Of a DNA stretch of 45,633 nt, positions 1-8,980 are shown in pieces (the stretch's first letter is position 1; the number at the start of each line of letters is the position of its first letter). Source of the stretch: Methylococcus sp. UBA6136 (GTDB lineage: Bacteria; Pseudomonadota; Gammaproteobacteria; Methylococcales; Methylococcaceae); assembly GCA_002423305.1 (NCBI GenBank), contig DIVI01000015.1, forward strand, positions 1-45,633, in the 5' to 3' direction. Made by a program: the position numbers and the translations under genes. The notes below the pieces were generated by a model. The model made no database searches. It was not told the origin of the DNA and saw nothing but the letters and a program-made list of their open reading frames with translations.

Positions 1-23
1 TTCAAGTCCGCCCGTTGCTACCA
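1..23 (+). tRNA. 3' end of a tRNA, truncated by the window edge
   Basis: The first 23 bases look like the T-loop, the 3' strand of the T-stem, the 3' strand of the acceptor stem and an encoded CCA end. The T-loop would be TTCAAGT at 1-7 and the CCA at 21-23. A rho-independent terminator follows 17 bases later, as expected for the end of a tRNA transcript. The anticodon lies outside the window, so the isoacceptor cannot be named. Confidence 0.7.
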
Positions 24-39
24 TACAAAACAACGACTT

Positions 40-66
40 AGGCCCTTCGGGGCCTTTTTCGTTTTT
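40..66 (+). terminator. Rho-independent terminator after the partial tRNA
   Basis: A 6-bp GC-rich stem, AGGCCC at 40-45 and GGGCCT at 50-55, closes a stable TTCG tetraloop and runs straight into a T-rich tract. Its position just after the tRNA 3' end supports termination of that transcript. Confidence 0.85.
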
Positions 67-115
67 GGCACATGCCACGTATGTGCTACGCCAGGAGAGA
101 AATGGGCTCATCAAC

Positions 116-277
116 ATGCCTCATCGACTCGACCATCTTACCGACACTCAGGTCCTGAATCTTCAGGAAGCCGCCGCGCTTCCTGGTTTGGAGCACCTGA
201 CACTTCAGTACCTCGCCAATCGTAAGGCGTATGGACTGATAAGCAAGGTGATCAAGGCGAAGCGAACATTCAGGTAG
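116..277 (+). CDS. Doubtful small ORF, hypothetical
   Basis: This is an open frame of about 53 codons from an ATG at 116; a TTG at 65 would extend it to 70. The peptide is Leu-rich and ends in a basic stretch (KVIKAKRTFR). I recognise no family, and there is no convincing ribosome binding site in front of either start. It could be a decayed gene between the tRNA and the next hypothetical gene, or chance coding. It is listed only because nothing else explains these bases. Confidence 0.18.
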   Translation: MPHRLDHLTDTQVLNLQEAAALPGLEHLTLQYLANRKAYGLISKVIKAKRTFR

Positions 278-362
278 CCTTTAATCTGCGTGATAGTGGC
301 AGGATCAGGCGTGGAGCGATGTTTGTTAGCTTTGCTGCTCATCGCTGTCACAAGCACTCCTT

Positions 363-719
363 CTAAAACACCATGGCATGATCGATCAGTATTCGATCAC
401 CGTCAGACACAAAGACAGCTTCAGCAACTCGAACATCTGAGCTTCGACTACAGAACTGGCGCCAAGTAACGGCTACAGAATCAGTTCTTCTGAATAGCGC
501 CACAAACTCACGGCGCCCAAAGTAGCCCCACTTAGCCTGATAGTTATCACAAGCCCAGCGCAAATGCTCAGGTGTCACGATACAAAGCATACGCTCAGTA
601 AAGTCGCGGCTGTGTTTGGCGTGATTGATTTCCGTAGAGCCCTCCATCATGTTGCTCATAATGGGTTCCACGATTTCGAGAATTTCGTCGTCCGTTAAAT
701 TTTCGAACAACGCTGCCAT
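363..719 (-). CDS. Conserved-looking hypothetical protein, 118 aa
   Basis: This soluble acidic protein begins MAALFENLTDDEILEI and has no signal peptide or membrane segment. An N-terminal helical part with many Asp, Glu and Met residues is followed by an FTERMLCIVTPEHL stretch, then an aromatic-rich C-terminal half ending DRILIDHAMVF. The alternating hydrophobic pattern near the end suggests beta-strands. Frame use and composition look like real coding. I believe similar orphan proteins occur in other gammaproteobacteria, but I cannot name a family or function. It stands alone between a tRNA terminator and tRNA-Pro, with only a weak ribosome binding site upstream. Confidence 0.6.
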   Translation of the reverse strand: MAALFENLTDDEILEIVEPIMSNMMEGSTEINHAKHSRDFTERMLCIVTPEHLRWACDNYQAKWGYFGRREFVALFRRTDSVAVTWRQFCSRSSDVRVAEAVFVSDGDRILIDHAMVF

Positions 720-884
720 GTGACGCGCCTAAGTGAGGCTGAGTCTCTAAAATGAGAGATAGCGCAGAAGTGAGTGTGGAGATGTGCGTGAAAACCAAAC
801 ATTTGTAGTACAGTAAAAAGCGCACTACTTTTTGGATTACACGAACGATTGAAGCCTGTAAGTTATTGAATTTAATCGGGAATT

Positions 885-962
<78 letters not shown>

Positions 963-1155
963 AACAAGGTCTTGTGGCGGCCGGGCTTTAGCTAAAGCTC
1001 AAGGTTGCCAACTCGGGTATGACAACGCCTCACAAGGATGGGATTATACGCGTCGTCTTTGGCAGACTCAATCTTCATGACTCCCCTCGGGGCAAACACA
1101 GGCCTGTTTGGCAAGCCCCCCCTTGAAGAAGCACCCTCCCTGGCCGATACCGCAT

Positions 1156-2154
1156 TCAATAGTTCCGATCCACCGAGAAGCGTGCGAGATCGGCGAGGGC
1201 TTGCTTGTAGATGGATTCCGGCAGGACGTCGAGGGCCGCCACGGCCTTGTCGGCCTCTTCGACCGCTCGACGAGAGGTGTAATTGATGGCATCCGTTGTC
1301 TTTACAATTTCAAAGACATTCATGAACGCATCGCGGTCACCCTGCTCGATAGCTTGGCGTAACAGGGCAGCCTGTGATTCGTCGGCTTTCTCCATGGCGT
1401 AGATCAGTGGCAAGGTGGGCTTGCCATCTGCCAGGTCATCGCCGAGATTCTTGCCGAGCTCCTCGGGTTTGGCTCGGTAATCCAGTGCGTCGTCAATCAG
1501 CTGGAAGGCGATGCCAAGATGCAGACCATAGTCTTTGAATGCCCGCTCAGCCTCCTCGGAGGCTCCGGACAGGACAGCAGCCAATTGCACCGCTGCGCTG
1601 AAGAGGATGGCGGTCTTGCGGGCAACGACCTCCAGGTATTGCTGCTCGGTGGTGGCGGGGTTGTTGCAATTGAGCAGCTGCAATACCTCGCCCTCGGCGA
1701 TGGCGGTGGTCGTATGGGACAGAATTTCCATGATGCGGAGATTCTGAACGCTTACCATCAGCTCGAATGAACGGGAGTAGAGGTAATCACCGACGAGCAC
1801 ACTGGCGGAATTTCCCCATAGGGCATTGGCAGTATCGCGGCCGCGGCGCAGAGTGGACTCATCTACTACGTCATCATGCAAGAGCGTGGCGGTATGGATG
1901 AACTCGATCACAGCCGCTAGCGTGATCACATGCCGGTCGTGGCATCCCAGCGCCTTGGCAGCCAGCAACAGCAACATAGGTCGGAGTCGTTTGCCTCCAC
2001 TATTGACGATGTAATGCCCGATCTGGTTGATCAGTACCACATCTGACTGGAGTTCACGCAGAATCAGCTGATCAACGGCCACCGTCTCCTTCTCGACCAG
2101 TCGTCGGAGTCTGGCGAAGTCGGTGAGGGAATCGGGAGCAACAGGTGATGTCAT
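1156..2154 (-). CDS. ispB: Octaprenyl diphosphate synthase (trans-isoprenyl diphosphate synthase)
   Basis: This enzyme elongates farnesyl diphosphate with isopentenyl diphosphate to make the C40 side chain of respiratory quinones. The product from ATG 2154 is 332 residues, matching the family. Both aspartate-rich motifs are visible: the first in LLHDDVVDE, the second in LIDDALDY, each binding Mg2+ and diphosphate. The GGKRLRP motif near residue 50 binds isopentenyl diphosphate. The frame stays open up to 2241, but that adds a Pro-rich 29-residue extension atypical of the family, so I chose the internal ATG; neither start has a strong ribosome binding site. The gene is 160 bp downstream of topA. 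In many relatives ispB is near rplU-rpmA-obg, which are absent here. Confidence 0.95.
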   Translation of the reverse strand: MTSPVAPDSLTDFARLRRLVEKETVAVDQLILRELQSDVVLINQIGHYIVNSGGKRLRPMLLLLAAKALGCHDRHVITLAAVIEFIHTATLLHDDVVDESTLRRGRDTANALWGNSASVLVGDYLYSRSFELMVSVQNLRIMEILSHTTTAIAEGEVLQLLNCNNPATTEQQYLEVVARKTAILFSAAVQLAAVLSGASEEAERAFKDYGLHLGIAFQLIDDALDYRAKPEELGKNLGDDLADGKPTLPLIYAMEKADESQAALLRQAIEQGDRDAFMNVFEIVKTTDAINYTSRRAVEEADKAVAALDVLPESIYKQALADLARFSVDRNY

Positions 2155-2313
2155 GAGAGGTGGGGGGGGATATGGACGTTTGCCGGTGTGAAGCGCCGGG
2201 TATGGTGAATAAAAAGGCGTGAATGCTAGGTTTGGGGGCAATTCATGTCAAGTTGCGCCCCCAAACCCCTACCTTTATCAAGACACATCTGTGCGGAGTG
2301 GGTGAGGCCAGAC

Positions 2314-4623
2314 TCAAGCCTCGGCCGGGCCGGCGGGCAGGTCACCCTCGTAGGGGGTGGCATAACCACACTCCTTCTGCGGGCAGACTTTTTCTGCGCC
2401 TCGACGTTTGGTGATCTTCAGTGTCAGCAATGGCCAACCACAGTTGGGGCATGGCTCGTTAAGCGGTGGGTTCCATACGGCGTAACTGCAGTCGGGGTAG
2501 GTCGAGCATGAATAAAACAGCTTTCCGAACCGTGACTTACGTTTGGTGAGGCTGCCTTTTTTGCATTCCGGGCAGGACACGCCGGTATCCTCAGGCTTCT
2601 CCAATGGCTCGATATGCTTGCAGCCAGGGTAGCCCGTGCAGCCGATGAACTTGCCGTAACGGCCCGTTTTGATAACGAGTGGCGAATCGCACTTGGGGCA
2701 GACTCGCCCTTCGACGATCTCGGGCGGCGCCTGCGGTCCGTCATCCTTGAGATTACGGGTGTATTTGCATTCGGGATAGTTGGTGCAGCCGACAAAACGT
2801 CCATTGCGTCCCAGTCGAATGGATAGCTTGCTACCACATTCCGGGCATGCCTCATCCATCTCCTCATGGGTAACGTCTGCTCGCTTGAGGCTCTCGTCCT
2901 TGTCTCCGATCAGGGCGATGAACGGGCCCCAGAATTCCCGCAGCAGCGGTATCCAGCTTTTCTCGCCGCGAGAAACCGCATCGAGATCATCCTCAAGATG
3001 CGCCGTGAAGTTGTAGTCGACGTACTGGGTAAAATGCTCGGTCAGGAATTTGTTGACGATGCGTCCAACGTCGGTCGGGTGAAACCGCTTTGTTTCCAGC
3101 TCCGCATATTTACGTTGCTGGAGGGTGGAAATGATAGACGCATAGGTCGAGGGACGACCGATGCCATATTCTTCAAGTGCCTTAACCAGACTGGCTTCAG
3201 TGTAGCGCGGGGGTGGCTCGGTGAAATGCTGGGAGGTGGTGATCTCATTCAGGTCAACCACTTGCCCCCGCTTCAGATTGGGAAGATAGCCTTCCTCATC
3301 CTCGGCCGGGCCATCATCCTTGCCCTCGAGATACACACTCATGAACCCGGGATGCACCACGGTGGAACCATTGGCCCTGAAGACTCCCTGGCCCTCGGCA
3401 CCGCAGGCCAGATCGACGGCCACCGTGTTAATGGTGGCATGCACCATCTGTGATGCCACGGCACGCTTCCAGACCAAAGAGTACAGCTTGAACTGATCGG
3501 GGCTGAGGTGGGATTTCACCTGATCCGGGATGCGGAACGCGGACGTCGGGCGGACAGCTTCATGAGCTTCCTGCGCGTTCTTGCTTTTGGTCTTGTACTG
3601 CGGCGGCTTAGCCGGAACGTTATCGGCACCAAAACGTGCAGCAATCAGCTCGCGCAATTCGTTGACCGCTTCATTGGCGAGGGTCACGGAATCGGTTCGC
3701 ATATAGGTGATCAGACCCACCGTTTCGCCGCCCAGATCAATGCCTTCGTAGAGCTGCTGCGCCACGGTCATGGTGCGGCGAGTAGTAAAGCCCAGCTTGC
3801 GGGATGCTTCCTGTTGCAGTGTGGAAGTGGTGAAAGGAGCCGCAGGATTGCGCTTTCGCTCTTTCTCTTCCACCTGACTGACGGTCAATTTGCCGCCTGC
3901 CGCCTGGTTGAGATCGGTCTTGGCCTTTTGGGCCTGATCATCTTGGGTGATACTGAACTGCTCGAGCTTTTCTCCCGCCAGATGGGTAAGCCTGGCCCGG
4001 AACGGCTGCCCTTCCGCCGTCGAGTCGGCTTCAATCGTCCAGTATTCGCGGGTGACGAATTTTTCGATTTCCAGCTCCCGCTCGACGATCATGCGTAATG
4101 CGGGGCTTTGTACACGGCCAGCCGAGAGTCCACGCCGAATCTTCTTCCAGAGCAAGGGCGAGAGCTTGAAGCCCACCAGATAATCAAGCGCCCGGCGGGC
4201 CTGCTGGGCATTTATCAGATCCGTGGAAAGAGGCTTGGGATTCTCGATGGCCTCCGTCACTGCCCGCTTGGTGATTTCATGGAAAACGACGCGATGCACC
4301 GGTTTGTTTTCCAACAGCTTGCGCTGCTTGAGAATTTCGTAGATGTGCCAGGAAATCGCCTCACCTTCGCGATCAGGGTCGGTCGCGAGAAACAGGGCAT
4401 CAGCCTGCTTGGCCGCCTTGGCAATGGTCTGTACATGTTTTTCATTGCGTTCGATCAATTCGTAACGCATCGCAAAATCGTCATCGGGATTGACCGCACC
4501 CTCCTTGGGCACAAGATCCCGTACATGGCCATAGGAGGCAAATACCTGGAAATCCTTGCCGAGATATTTTTCAATCGTTTTGGCTTTGGCAGGCGATTCA
4601 ACAATGACGAGGTTACGGCTCAT
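2314..4623 (-). CDS. topA: DNA topoisomerase I (type IA)
   Basis: It relaxes negative supercoils by cutting and rejoining one DNA strand. The TOPRIM domain is at residues 1-150, with the acidic DPDREGE motif at about 82-88. The catalytic tyrosine is Tyr307 in the ITYMRTDS motif. The core runs to about residue 590. Four C-terminal cysteine clusters follow (CPECGSKL, CPKCDSPL, CPECKKGS and CPNCGWPL types), which bind zinc and single-stranded DNA. At 769 residues it is somewhat shorter than the E. coli enzyme (about 865). It lies in a minus-strand series after lysM, dprA and smg, 66 bp from smg. This smg-topA order is common in gammaproteobacteria. Confidence 0.98.
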   Translation of the reverse strand: MSRNLVIVESPAKAKTIEKYLGKDFQVFASYGHVRDLVPKEGAVNPDDDFAMRYELIERNEKHVQTIAKAAKQADALFLATDPDREGEAISWHIYEILKQRKLLENKPVHRVVFHEITKRAVTEAIENPKPLSTDLINAQQARRALDYLVGFKLSPLLWKKIRRGLSAGRVQSPALRMIVERELEIEKFVTREYWTIEADSTAEGQPFRARLTHLAGEKLEQFSITQDDQAQKAKTDLNQAAGGKLTVSQVEEKERKRNPAAPFTTSTLQQEASRKLGFTTRRTMTVAQQLYEGIDLGGETVGLITYMRTDSVTLANEAVNELRELIAARFGADNVPAKPPQYKTKSKNAQEAHEAVRPTSAFRIPDQVKSHLSPDQFKLYSLVWKRAVASQMVHATINTVAVDLACGAEGQGVFRANGSTVVHPGFMSVYLEGKDDGPAEDEEGYLPNLKRGQVVDLNEITTSQHFTEPPPRYTEASLVKALEEYGIGRPSTYASIISTLQQRKYAELETKRFHPTDVGRIVNKFLTEHFTQYVDYNFTAHLEDDLDAVSRGEKSWIPLLREFWGPFIALIGDKDESLKRADVTHEEMDEACPECGSKLSIRLGRNGRFVGCTNYPECKYTRNLKDDGPQAPPEIVEGRVCPKCDSPLVIKTGRYGKFIGCTGYPGCKHIEPLEKPEDTGVSCPECKKGSLTKRKSRFGKLFYSCSTYPDCSYAVWNPPLNEPCPNCGWPLLTLKITKRRGAEKVCPQKECGYATPYEGDLPAGPAEA

Positions 4624-4688
4624 CGAATTTGGTCAGAGTTATCCAAGGTTAATAACGCGGGGTGAGCAGGCAATGGGTGTCTCGAGCA

Positions 4689-5156
4689 TCAGTGCAAATA
4701 GGCTGGCAGGCTGCCATAAACCAGATGTTCCATCCGGGCAAAGGCCACCTCCTCATCGGGCTGGCTAAACAGAACCATCAGCACCATCCACTTCAGGTTT
4801 TCCAGAGAAATAGGCTCCTCTTGGATGGCCATCACCCGATCGATGACCAGTTCGCGGCTGGTCGGATTGAGAATGCCGCACTGCTCAAGAAACATCAGCA
4901 GCCCCCGACTTTCGGTATCCAGGCGAGCCATTTCCTCGGCCGAAAACACCCGGAAAGCCGGGGTGGATCCGCCCTGAATCGCCTGTTGTTCGGTCAGCGT
5001 ATCAAGCCAATCGAGTGCCTTGGAAATCTCCGCCTGAGGAAACCCCGCTTCCAGGAGGTCGATCCTCACCTCGTCGGTATCCGGTTCACCCTCGGCATCC
5101 CCATCCAGAAATCTCTCAAACAAATAGATCAGAACGTCGAAAACGTTTTCTTTCAT
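4689..5156 (-). CDS. smg: Smg family protein (DUF494)
   Basis: This 155-residue soluble protein begins MKENVFDVLIYLFERF and is rich in acidic residues, as in the Smg/DUF494 family. The molecular role is unknown; the family is recognised by sequence and by its constant place next to dprA. Pairs of helices are separated by Asp- and Glu-rich linkers. It starts 35 bp after the dprA stop and ends 66 bp before topA, so it is probably cotranscribed with both. No signal peptide or transmembrane segment is present. Confidence 0.93.
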   Translation of the reverse strand: MKENVFDVLIYLFERFLDGDAEGEPDTDEVRIDLLEAGFPQAEISKALDWLDTLTEQQAIQGGSTPAFRVFSAEEMARLDTESRGLLMFLEQCGILNPTSRELVIDRVMAIQEEPISLENLKWMVLMVLFSQPDEEVAFARMEHLVYGSLPAYLH

Positions 5157-5190
5157 TGATGACTCTAATAATTGGGCGACGCAACTGGAC

Positions 5191-6312
5191 TCATCTCAGT
5201 CGCATATAGCCTCCACCAGGCACGGCCGCAATGTCCCCGCTCAGCTCCAAACCAAGTAATTCAGAGACAATCGCATCGGCGGCAAGCCCTGTCGCGGCGA
5301 CAAGAGTATCCACAGTCGTTACTTCATAAGCAATATATTTTAGGAGACCTGCTTCATTTCTCGTCCCGTCCATGTCCGACGTCAAAGGACTATGAGCGTC
5401 GGGTCGAACCAGAAGAGTCTCATATTCTTCAAGGATATCGTCCGGCGTCTGGACAAGCTTGGCACCCTGCTGGATCAGTTGGTGGCAACCACGAGCAAGC
5501 GGGTTATGAATCGATCCCGGGACGGCAAAAACATCCCGATTTTGCTCTACCGCCAGACGAGCCGTGATCAATGAGCCGGATTTGAGAGCGGCTTCCACCA
5601 CCAGGGCGCCCATGGCCAGCCCACTGATGATGCGGTTACGACGGGGAAAGTTGGCTGCCAGGGGCCCAGTGCCCGGCGGGTACTCCGAAATCAGCGCACC
5701 GCCACGATCAAGAATGTCATCAGCCAGCTGCTCATGGTGCCGCGGGTAGATCCGGTCCGGACCCGTCCCGGCAACCGCAACGGTAATCCCCTGCCCCTCC
5801 AGTGCGCCCACATGACTAGCGGCATCGATGCCCATAGCCAGACCACTGACGATACCGAGTCCTTGCATGGCGAGATCCCGCGCAAACTCGCGCGCTGTTC
5901 TCTGGCCACTCGGCGTGGGGCTCCGACTGCCAACCACGGCAATATGGTTTCCCGACAGAATTGTCGGATCTCCCCGGACGAAGATGACCGCCGGAGGATC
6001 AGGGATTTCACGCAGCAGGGGTGGATACAGGGGATGGTCCAAGGTCAAGCAATGATGCCCGACCCCTTCGCTGAAAATCCAGCGAAGGTCGGCCTCTACC
6101 CACTCCCAGCGTGGTGCCGTCAGATAATCCATGGTTCTGGCTGGCACCCCGATCGCGCCCCATCCCGCAGGACCTGCCATGAACACGGCCTGAGGGGAAC
6201 CGAAATGCTCCAGCAGTCGCCGAAAACGGACACTTCCGATTAGCGGGGCGCGGTGCAGTGCCAGCCAATAACGAAGTTCATTCGGGTCGGTTACCGGGGC
6301 GGAGAGCGTCAT
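5191..6312 (-). CDS. dprA: DNA-processing protein DprA (Smf)
   Basis: DprA binds incoming single-stranded DNA during natural transformation and loads RecA on it. The 373-residue protein has an N-terminal SAM-like helical part (about 1-85) and a Rossmann-fold core with the VVGSRSPTPSG motif, SGLAMGIDAASH and FPRRNRIISGLA. A C-terminal winged-helix-like segment starts at about residue 305. This full three-part layout is typical of gammaproteobacterial DprA. The ATG overlaps the stop of the upstream LysM gene in an ATGA junction at 6309-6312, so the two are translationally coupled. Presence of dprA does not by itself prove competence; no other com genes are in view. Confidence 0.96.
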   Translation of the reverse strand: MTLSAPVTDPNELRYWLALHRAPLIGSVRFRRLLEHFGSPQAVFMAGPAGWGAIGVPARTMDYLTAPRWEWVEADLRWIFSEGVGHHCLTLDHPLYPPLLREIPDPPAVIFVRGDPTILSGNHIAVVGSRSPTPSGQRTAREFARDLAMQGLGIVSGLAMGIDAASHVGALEGQGITVAVAGTGPDRIYPRHHEQLADDILDRGGALISEYPPGTGPLAANFPRRNRIISGLAMGALVVEAALKSGSLITARLAVEQNRDVFAVPGSIHNPLARGCHQLIQQGAKLVQTPDDILEEYETLLVRPDAHSPLTSDMDGTRNEAGLLKYIAYEVTTVDTLVAATGLAADAIVSELLGLELSGDIAAVPGGGYMRLR

Positions 6313-7421
6313 GGTGACCGGATCACATCGAGCACATGAATGAAGCGCTCTGCATTCATCACCAGGGCGAAACTGACCCTTCGATGATTCAGGAAAACCA
6401 TCAGCTCCCCCGCCTTTTGTTCTGATCCAATCAGATTCTGCCCGAAGTTCGGCCTAATCATGTCCCTGATCTCTGAGCCCTTTTGCCAGATCTCGAACAC
6501 ATGCCCCACCTCAACACCGTTCAGAGATCCGCGGTCCAGCGCCACCACGGAAAATTGACCAATCTGACTGACCCCATCCATCACGCCAATGATGTGCCCG
6601 GTCAAACCCTTGCGTGGGGCGTGAGGCAAATACCCCACACCGATTTCGACACGATGAGAGGGCATCAACCGATCGCCTGCCCGCGCTTCCTTTTCAGCGC
6701 GGGTCAGCATGATCGTTGCCGGGTCTCCGGTTTGTTCAAGCGTGCCCTCTGCAATAAAAATAGCCTCATGCCCCAGTACCGCGTTCGTGTCAGGATCGCG
6801 ATATTCCACGCCGGGACGGAAGAACGAGTAATCGACCGGGATTGACCTCTGAATGGAGCGCACAAACAGGCGATCACCCGGCCCGCCAATGACATGCTCC
6901 TCAGCCAGCCCAACCACGTAAGGAAGCCGATCCATATCATCGGCCTCGATGACCCTGGGTCGCGTCAGAAAGGGACTGATCGCCTTGAGCGGAATCACAG
7001 GCACCGGCTCGGCCAGTGGGGTCACCCTGATCCGGGGACTCAGCCGATCAGATTCAACGCCGTCCACCTGGAGAAAGGGTTGAGCGCCCCGCGCATCCAG
7101 CACAATCAGATCACCCGGATAAATCAGATTGGGATCCTGAATCTGCGAATTTCCGCGCCAAACCTCTGGCCACTCCCACGTGTTTTGGAGGAAACGGCCG
7201 GCGATACTCCAGAGCGTATCTCCCTCGACTACACGGTAGGTCTCGGGCCGATCTTCACGCCACTCCACAGCCAAAACGTTACCGGAGTGACCCAACAGCT
7301 TGAAGAAGGTCAGTATGACCCCCACGTAAAGCCAACCAGGGAAAGAGGCGCCAAAATGACCGCCAGGAAAACTTTTCAACGAGTCTCCCGGTAGGCTGCC
7401 CTTCTCCCACCTAAAGGACAA
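6309..7421 (-). CDS. LysM-domain cell-envelope protein
   Basis: This 370-residue protein has an N-terminal hydrophobic segment (about residues 29-43), probably a signal peptide or anchor. A LysM domain at about 58-110 (YRVVEGDTLWSIAGRFL, then DPNLIYPGDLIVL) binds peptidoglycan glycan chains. The rest contains the repeated beta-rich segments seen in LysM proteins encoded beside dprA in many gammaproteobacteria. The exact job is unknown; a cell-wall role is inferred from LysM. It overlaps dprA by 4 bases and is divergent from def, with about 90 bp between the two starts that must hold both promoters. The start is uncertain, because the N-terminal 25 residues look atypical for a signal peptide. 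Confidence 0.9.
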   Translation of the reverse strand: MSFRWEKGSLPGDSLKSFPGGHFGASFPGWLYVGVILTFFKLLGHSGNVLAVEWREDRPETYRVVEGDTLWSIAGRFLQNTWEWPEVWRGNSQIQDPNLIYPGDLIVLDARGAQPFLQVDGVESDRLSPRIRVTPLAEPVPVIPLKAISPFLTRPRVIEADDMDRLPYVVGLAEEHVIGGPGDRLFVRSIQRSIPVDYSFFRPGVEYRDPDTNAVLGHEAIFIAEGTLEQTGDPATIMLTRAEKEARAGDRLMPSHRVEIGVGYLPHAPRKGLTGHIIGVMDGVSQIGQFSVVALDRGSLNGVEVGHVFEIWQKGSEIRDMIRPNFGQNLIGSEQKAGELMVFLNHRRVSFALVMNAERFIHVLDVIRSP

Positions 7422-7511
7422 ACTCCGGCGACCAGCCGTCGCTTTGAATACAAAATCATCGGCAATTCGTTAGAATTCCAAGCATATCGCGTTATGACAC
7501 CCAAAGATTGA

Positions 7512-8051
7512 ATGGCTATTCTACCTATACTCGAGTTTCCCGATGAACGGCTCCGCAAGAAGGCGAAATCCGTCGAGTCGGTCGATGGTCAAACCCTCAA
7601 GCTCATCGATGACATGCTGGAGACGATGTATGCCGCCCCCGGCATAGGGCTTGCCGCTACTCAGGTGAACATACAGAAGCGCATTCTCGTTCTGGATATT
7701 TCGGAGGAAAAGAACGCACCACTGGCTCTGATTAACCCCGAGCTGTTGCACAAGGAAGGCACGGAAGAATCTGATGAAGGCTGCCTGTCGGTTCCGGGGG
7801 TGTTCGAAAAGGTCAAGCGTGCCGAGAAAATCCGGATCAAGGCGCTGGATCGTGATGGCGGCTGCTTCGAGATGGATGCCGAAGGCCTCCTGGCCGTCTG
7901 CATCCAGCATGAAATCGACCATCTGGAAGGCAAGCTGTTTGTTGACTATCTGTCTCCGCTGAAAAGACAACTCGCCCGAAAAAAGGTAAAGAAAGAACAG
8001 CGGCAACGGGACGGCGGGACAGAAAACCCAAAAGCGCGCGGTGTAGCGTGA
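7512..8051 (+). CDS. def: Peptide deformylase
   Basis: It removes the formyl group from the N-terminal methionine of new proteins, using Fe2+ or another metal. All three family motifs are present: GIGLAATQ (motif 1), EGCLS with the metal-binding Cys (motif 2) and QHEIDHLEG with two metal-binding His and the catalytic Glu (motif 3). The length of 179 residues is close to the usual 168-170, with a Lys/Arg/Gln-rich tail. The stop overlaps the GTG start of fmt in a GTGA junction. This def-fmt pairing joins the enzymes that add and remove the same formyl group. Confidence 0.98.
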   Translation: MAILPILEFPDERLRKKAKSVESVDGQTLKLIDDMLETMYAAPGIGLAATQVNIQKRILVLDISEEKNAPLALINPELLHKEGTEESDEGCLSVPGVFEKVKRAEKIRIKALDRDGGCFEMDAEGLLAVCIQHEIDHLEGKLFVDYLSPLKRQLARKKVKKEQRQRDGGTENPKARGVA

Positions 8052-8980
8052 AAATCGTTTTTGCCGGTACGCCGGAATTCGCCGTCCCGCCACTGAAAGC
8101 CCTGCTGCAATCGACACATGAAATTTGCGGGGTATACACGCAGCCGGACCGCCCCGCCGGCCGGGGTCGCAAACTGACTCCCAGCCCGGTGAAATCGGTA
8201 GCACTGGCAGCCGGTCTCCCTGTCTTTCAGCCGGAATCCCTCAAGAGCGAAGAATCCCAAGCCCAATTGCGCGAGCTCAGGCCGGAACTCATGGTCGTAG
8301 TGGCCTACGGCCTGATACTGCCCAAAGTCGTGATTGATATTGCACCGCTCGGCTGCATCAATATCCATGCTTCGCTGTTGCCTCGCTGGCGGGGCGCGGC
8401 GCCGATCCAGCGCGCAGTTCTGGCAGGTGATGAGGAAACCGGCGTCACCATCATGTTCATCGAGCCACGTCTGGATGCGGGGCCGATGTTACTGAAGAAG
8501 CACTGTCCCATCCTCAAAGGTGAGACCTCGGGCGAACTGCATGACAAACTCGCCATACTCGGCGCCGAGGCGTTGATGGAAACACTGCCCGCCCTGGAGA
8601 ACGGCACAGTTCATGCGGAAACCCAGGATGAGTCTTTAGTGATCCATGCCGCCAAACTCAGCAAGGAGGAAGCCTTGCTCGACTGGACCCAGCCGGCTAC
8701 CAGGTTGGAGCGGCAGGTCGCCGCCTTCAATCCCTGGCCAGTGGCTGAAACTCGCTTTCGGGGTCAGCCATTGCGCATTTGGCGGGCTGAAGCACTCGAG
8801 GGTGATACCCTGTTGGCACCCGGTAGCGTAGTGAAAGGCAAGGACACACTGGACATTGCCACCGGTCGAGGACTCTTACGATTGCTGGAACTGCAACTCC
8901 CGGGCGCCAAAAGGATCCCTGCGAGAGACTTCCTCAACGCCCAGACGGGTTCCCTGCTTCGTCTGGGCGACTCCACTTGA
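8048..8980 (+). CDS. fmt: Methionyl-tRNA formyltransferase
   Basis: It transfers a formyl group from 10-formyltetrahydrofolate to the initiator Met-tRNA. The 310-residue protein begins MKIVFAGTPEFAVPPL. The catalytic core shows NIHASLLPRWRGAAPIQ with the conserved Asn and His, and later DAGPML with the catalytic Asp. The C-terminal OB-like tRNA-binding domain follows from about residue 205. The GTG start at 8048 overlaps the def stop, and the stop overlaps the TTG start of rsmB, so three genes are chained by 4-base overlaps. Formyl donor supply could connect to fhs at 28447-30120. Confidence 0.98.
   Translation: MKIVFAGTPEFAVPPLKALLQSTHEICGVYTQPDRPAGRGRKLTPSPVKSVALAAGLPVFQPESLKSEESQAQLRELRPELMVVVAYGLILPKVVIDIAPLGCINIHASLLPRWRGAAPIQRAVLAGDEETGVTIMFIEPRLDAGPMLLKKHCPILKGETSGELHDKLAILGAEALMETLPALENGTVHAETQDESLVIHAAKLSKEEALLDWTQPATRLERQVAAFNPWPVAETRFRGQPLRIWRAEALEGDTLLAPGSVVKGKDTLDIATGRGLLRLLELQLPGAKRIPARDFLNAQTGSLLRLGDST

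Noticed and set aside
68..86. Inverted repeat GCACAT-N7-ATGTGC that could be an operator
   Set aside because: It lies just after a tRNA terminator with no clear gene to control; a six-base repeat is easily due to chance.
2866..3453. A 195-codon open frame on the plus strand
   Set aside because: It lies antisense within topA, whose protein is fully explained; it has no family-like pattern.
4108..4665. A 185-codon open frame on the plus strand
   Set aside because: It is the reverse shadow of the topA N-terminal coding region.
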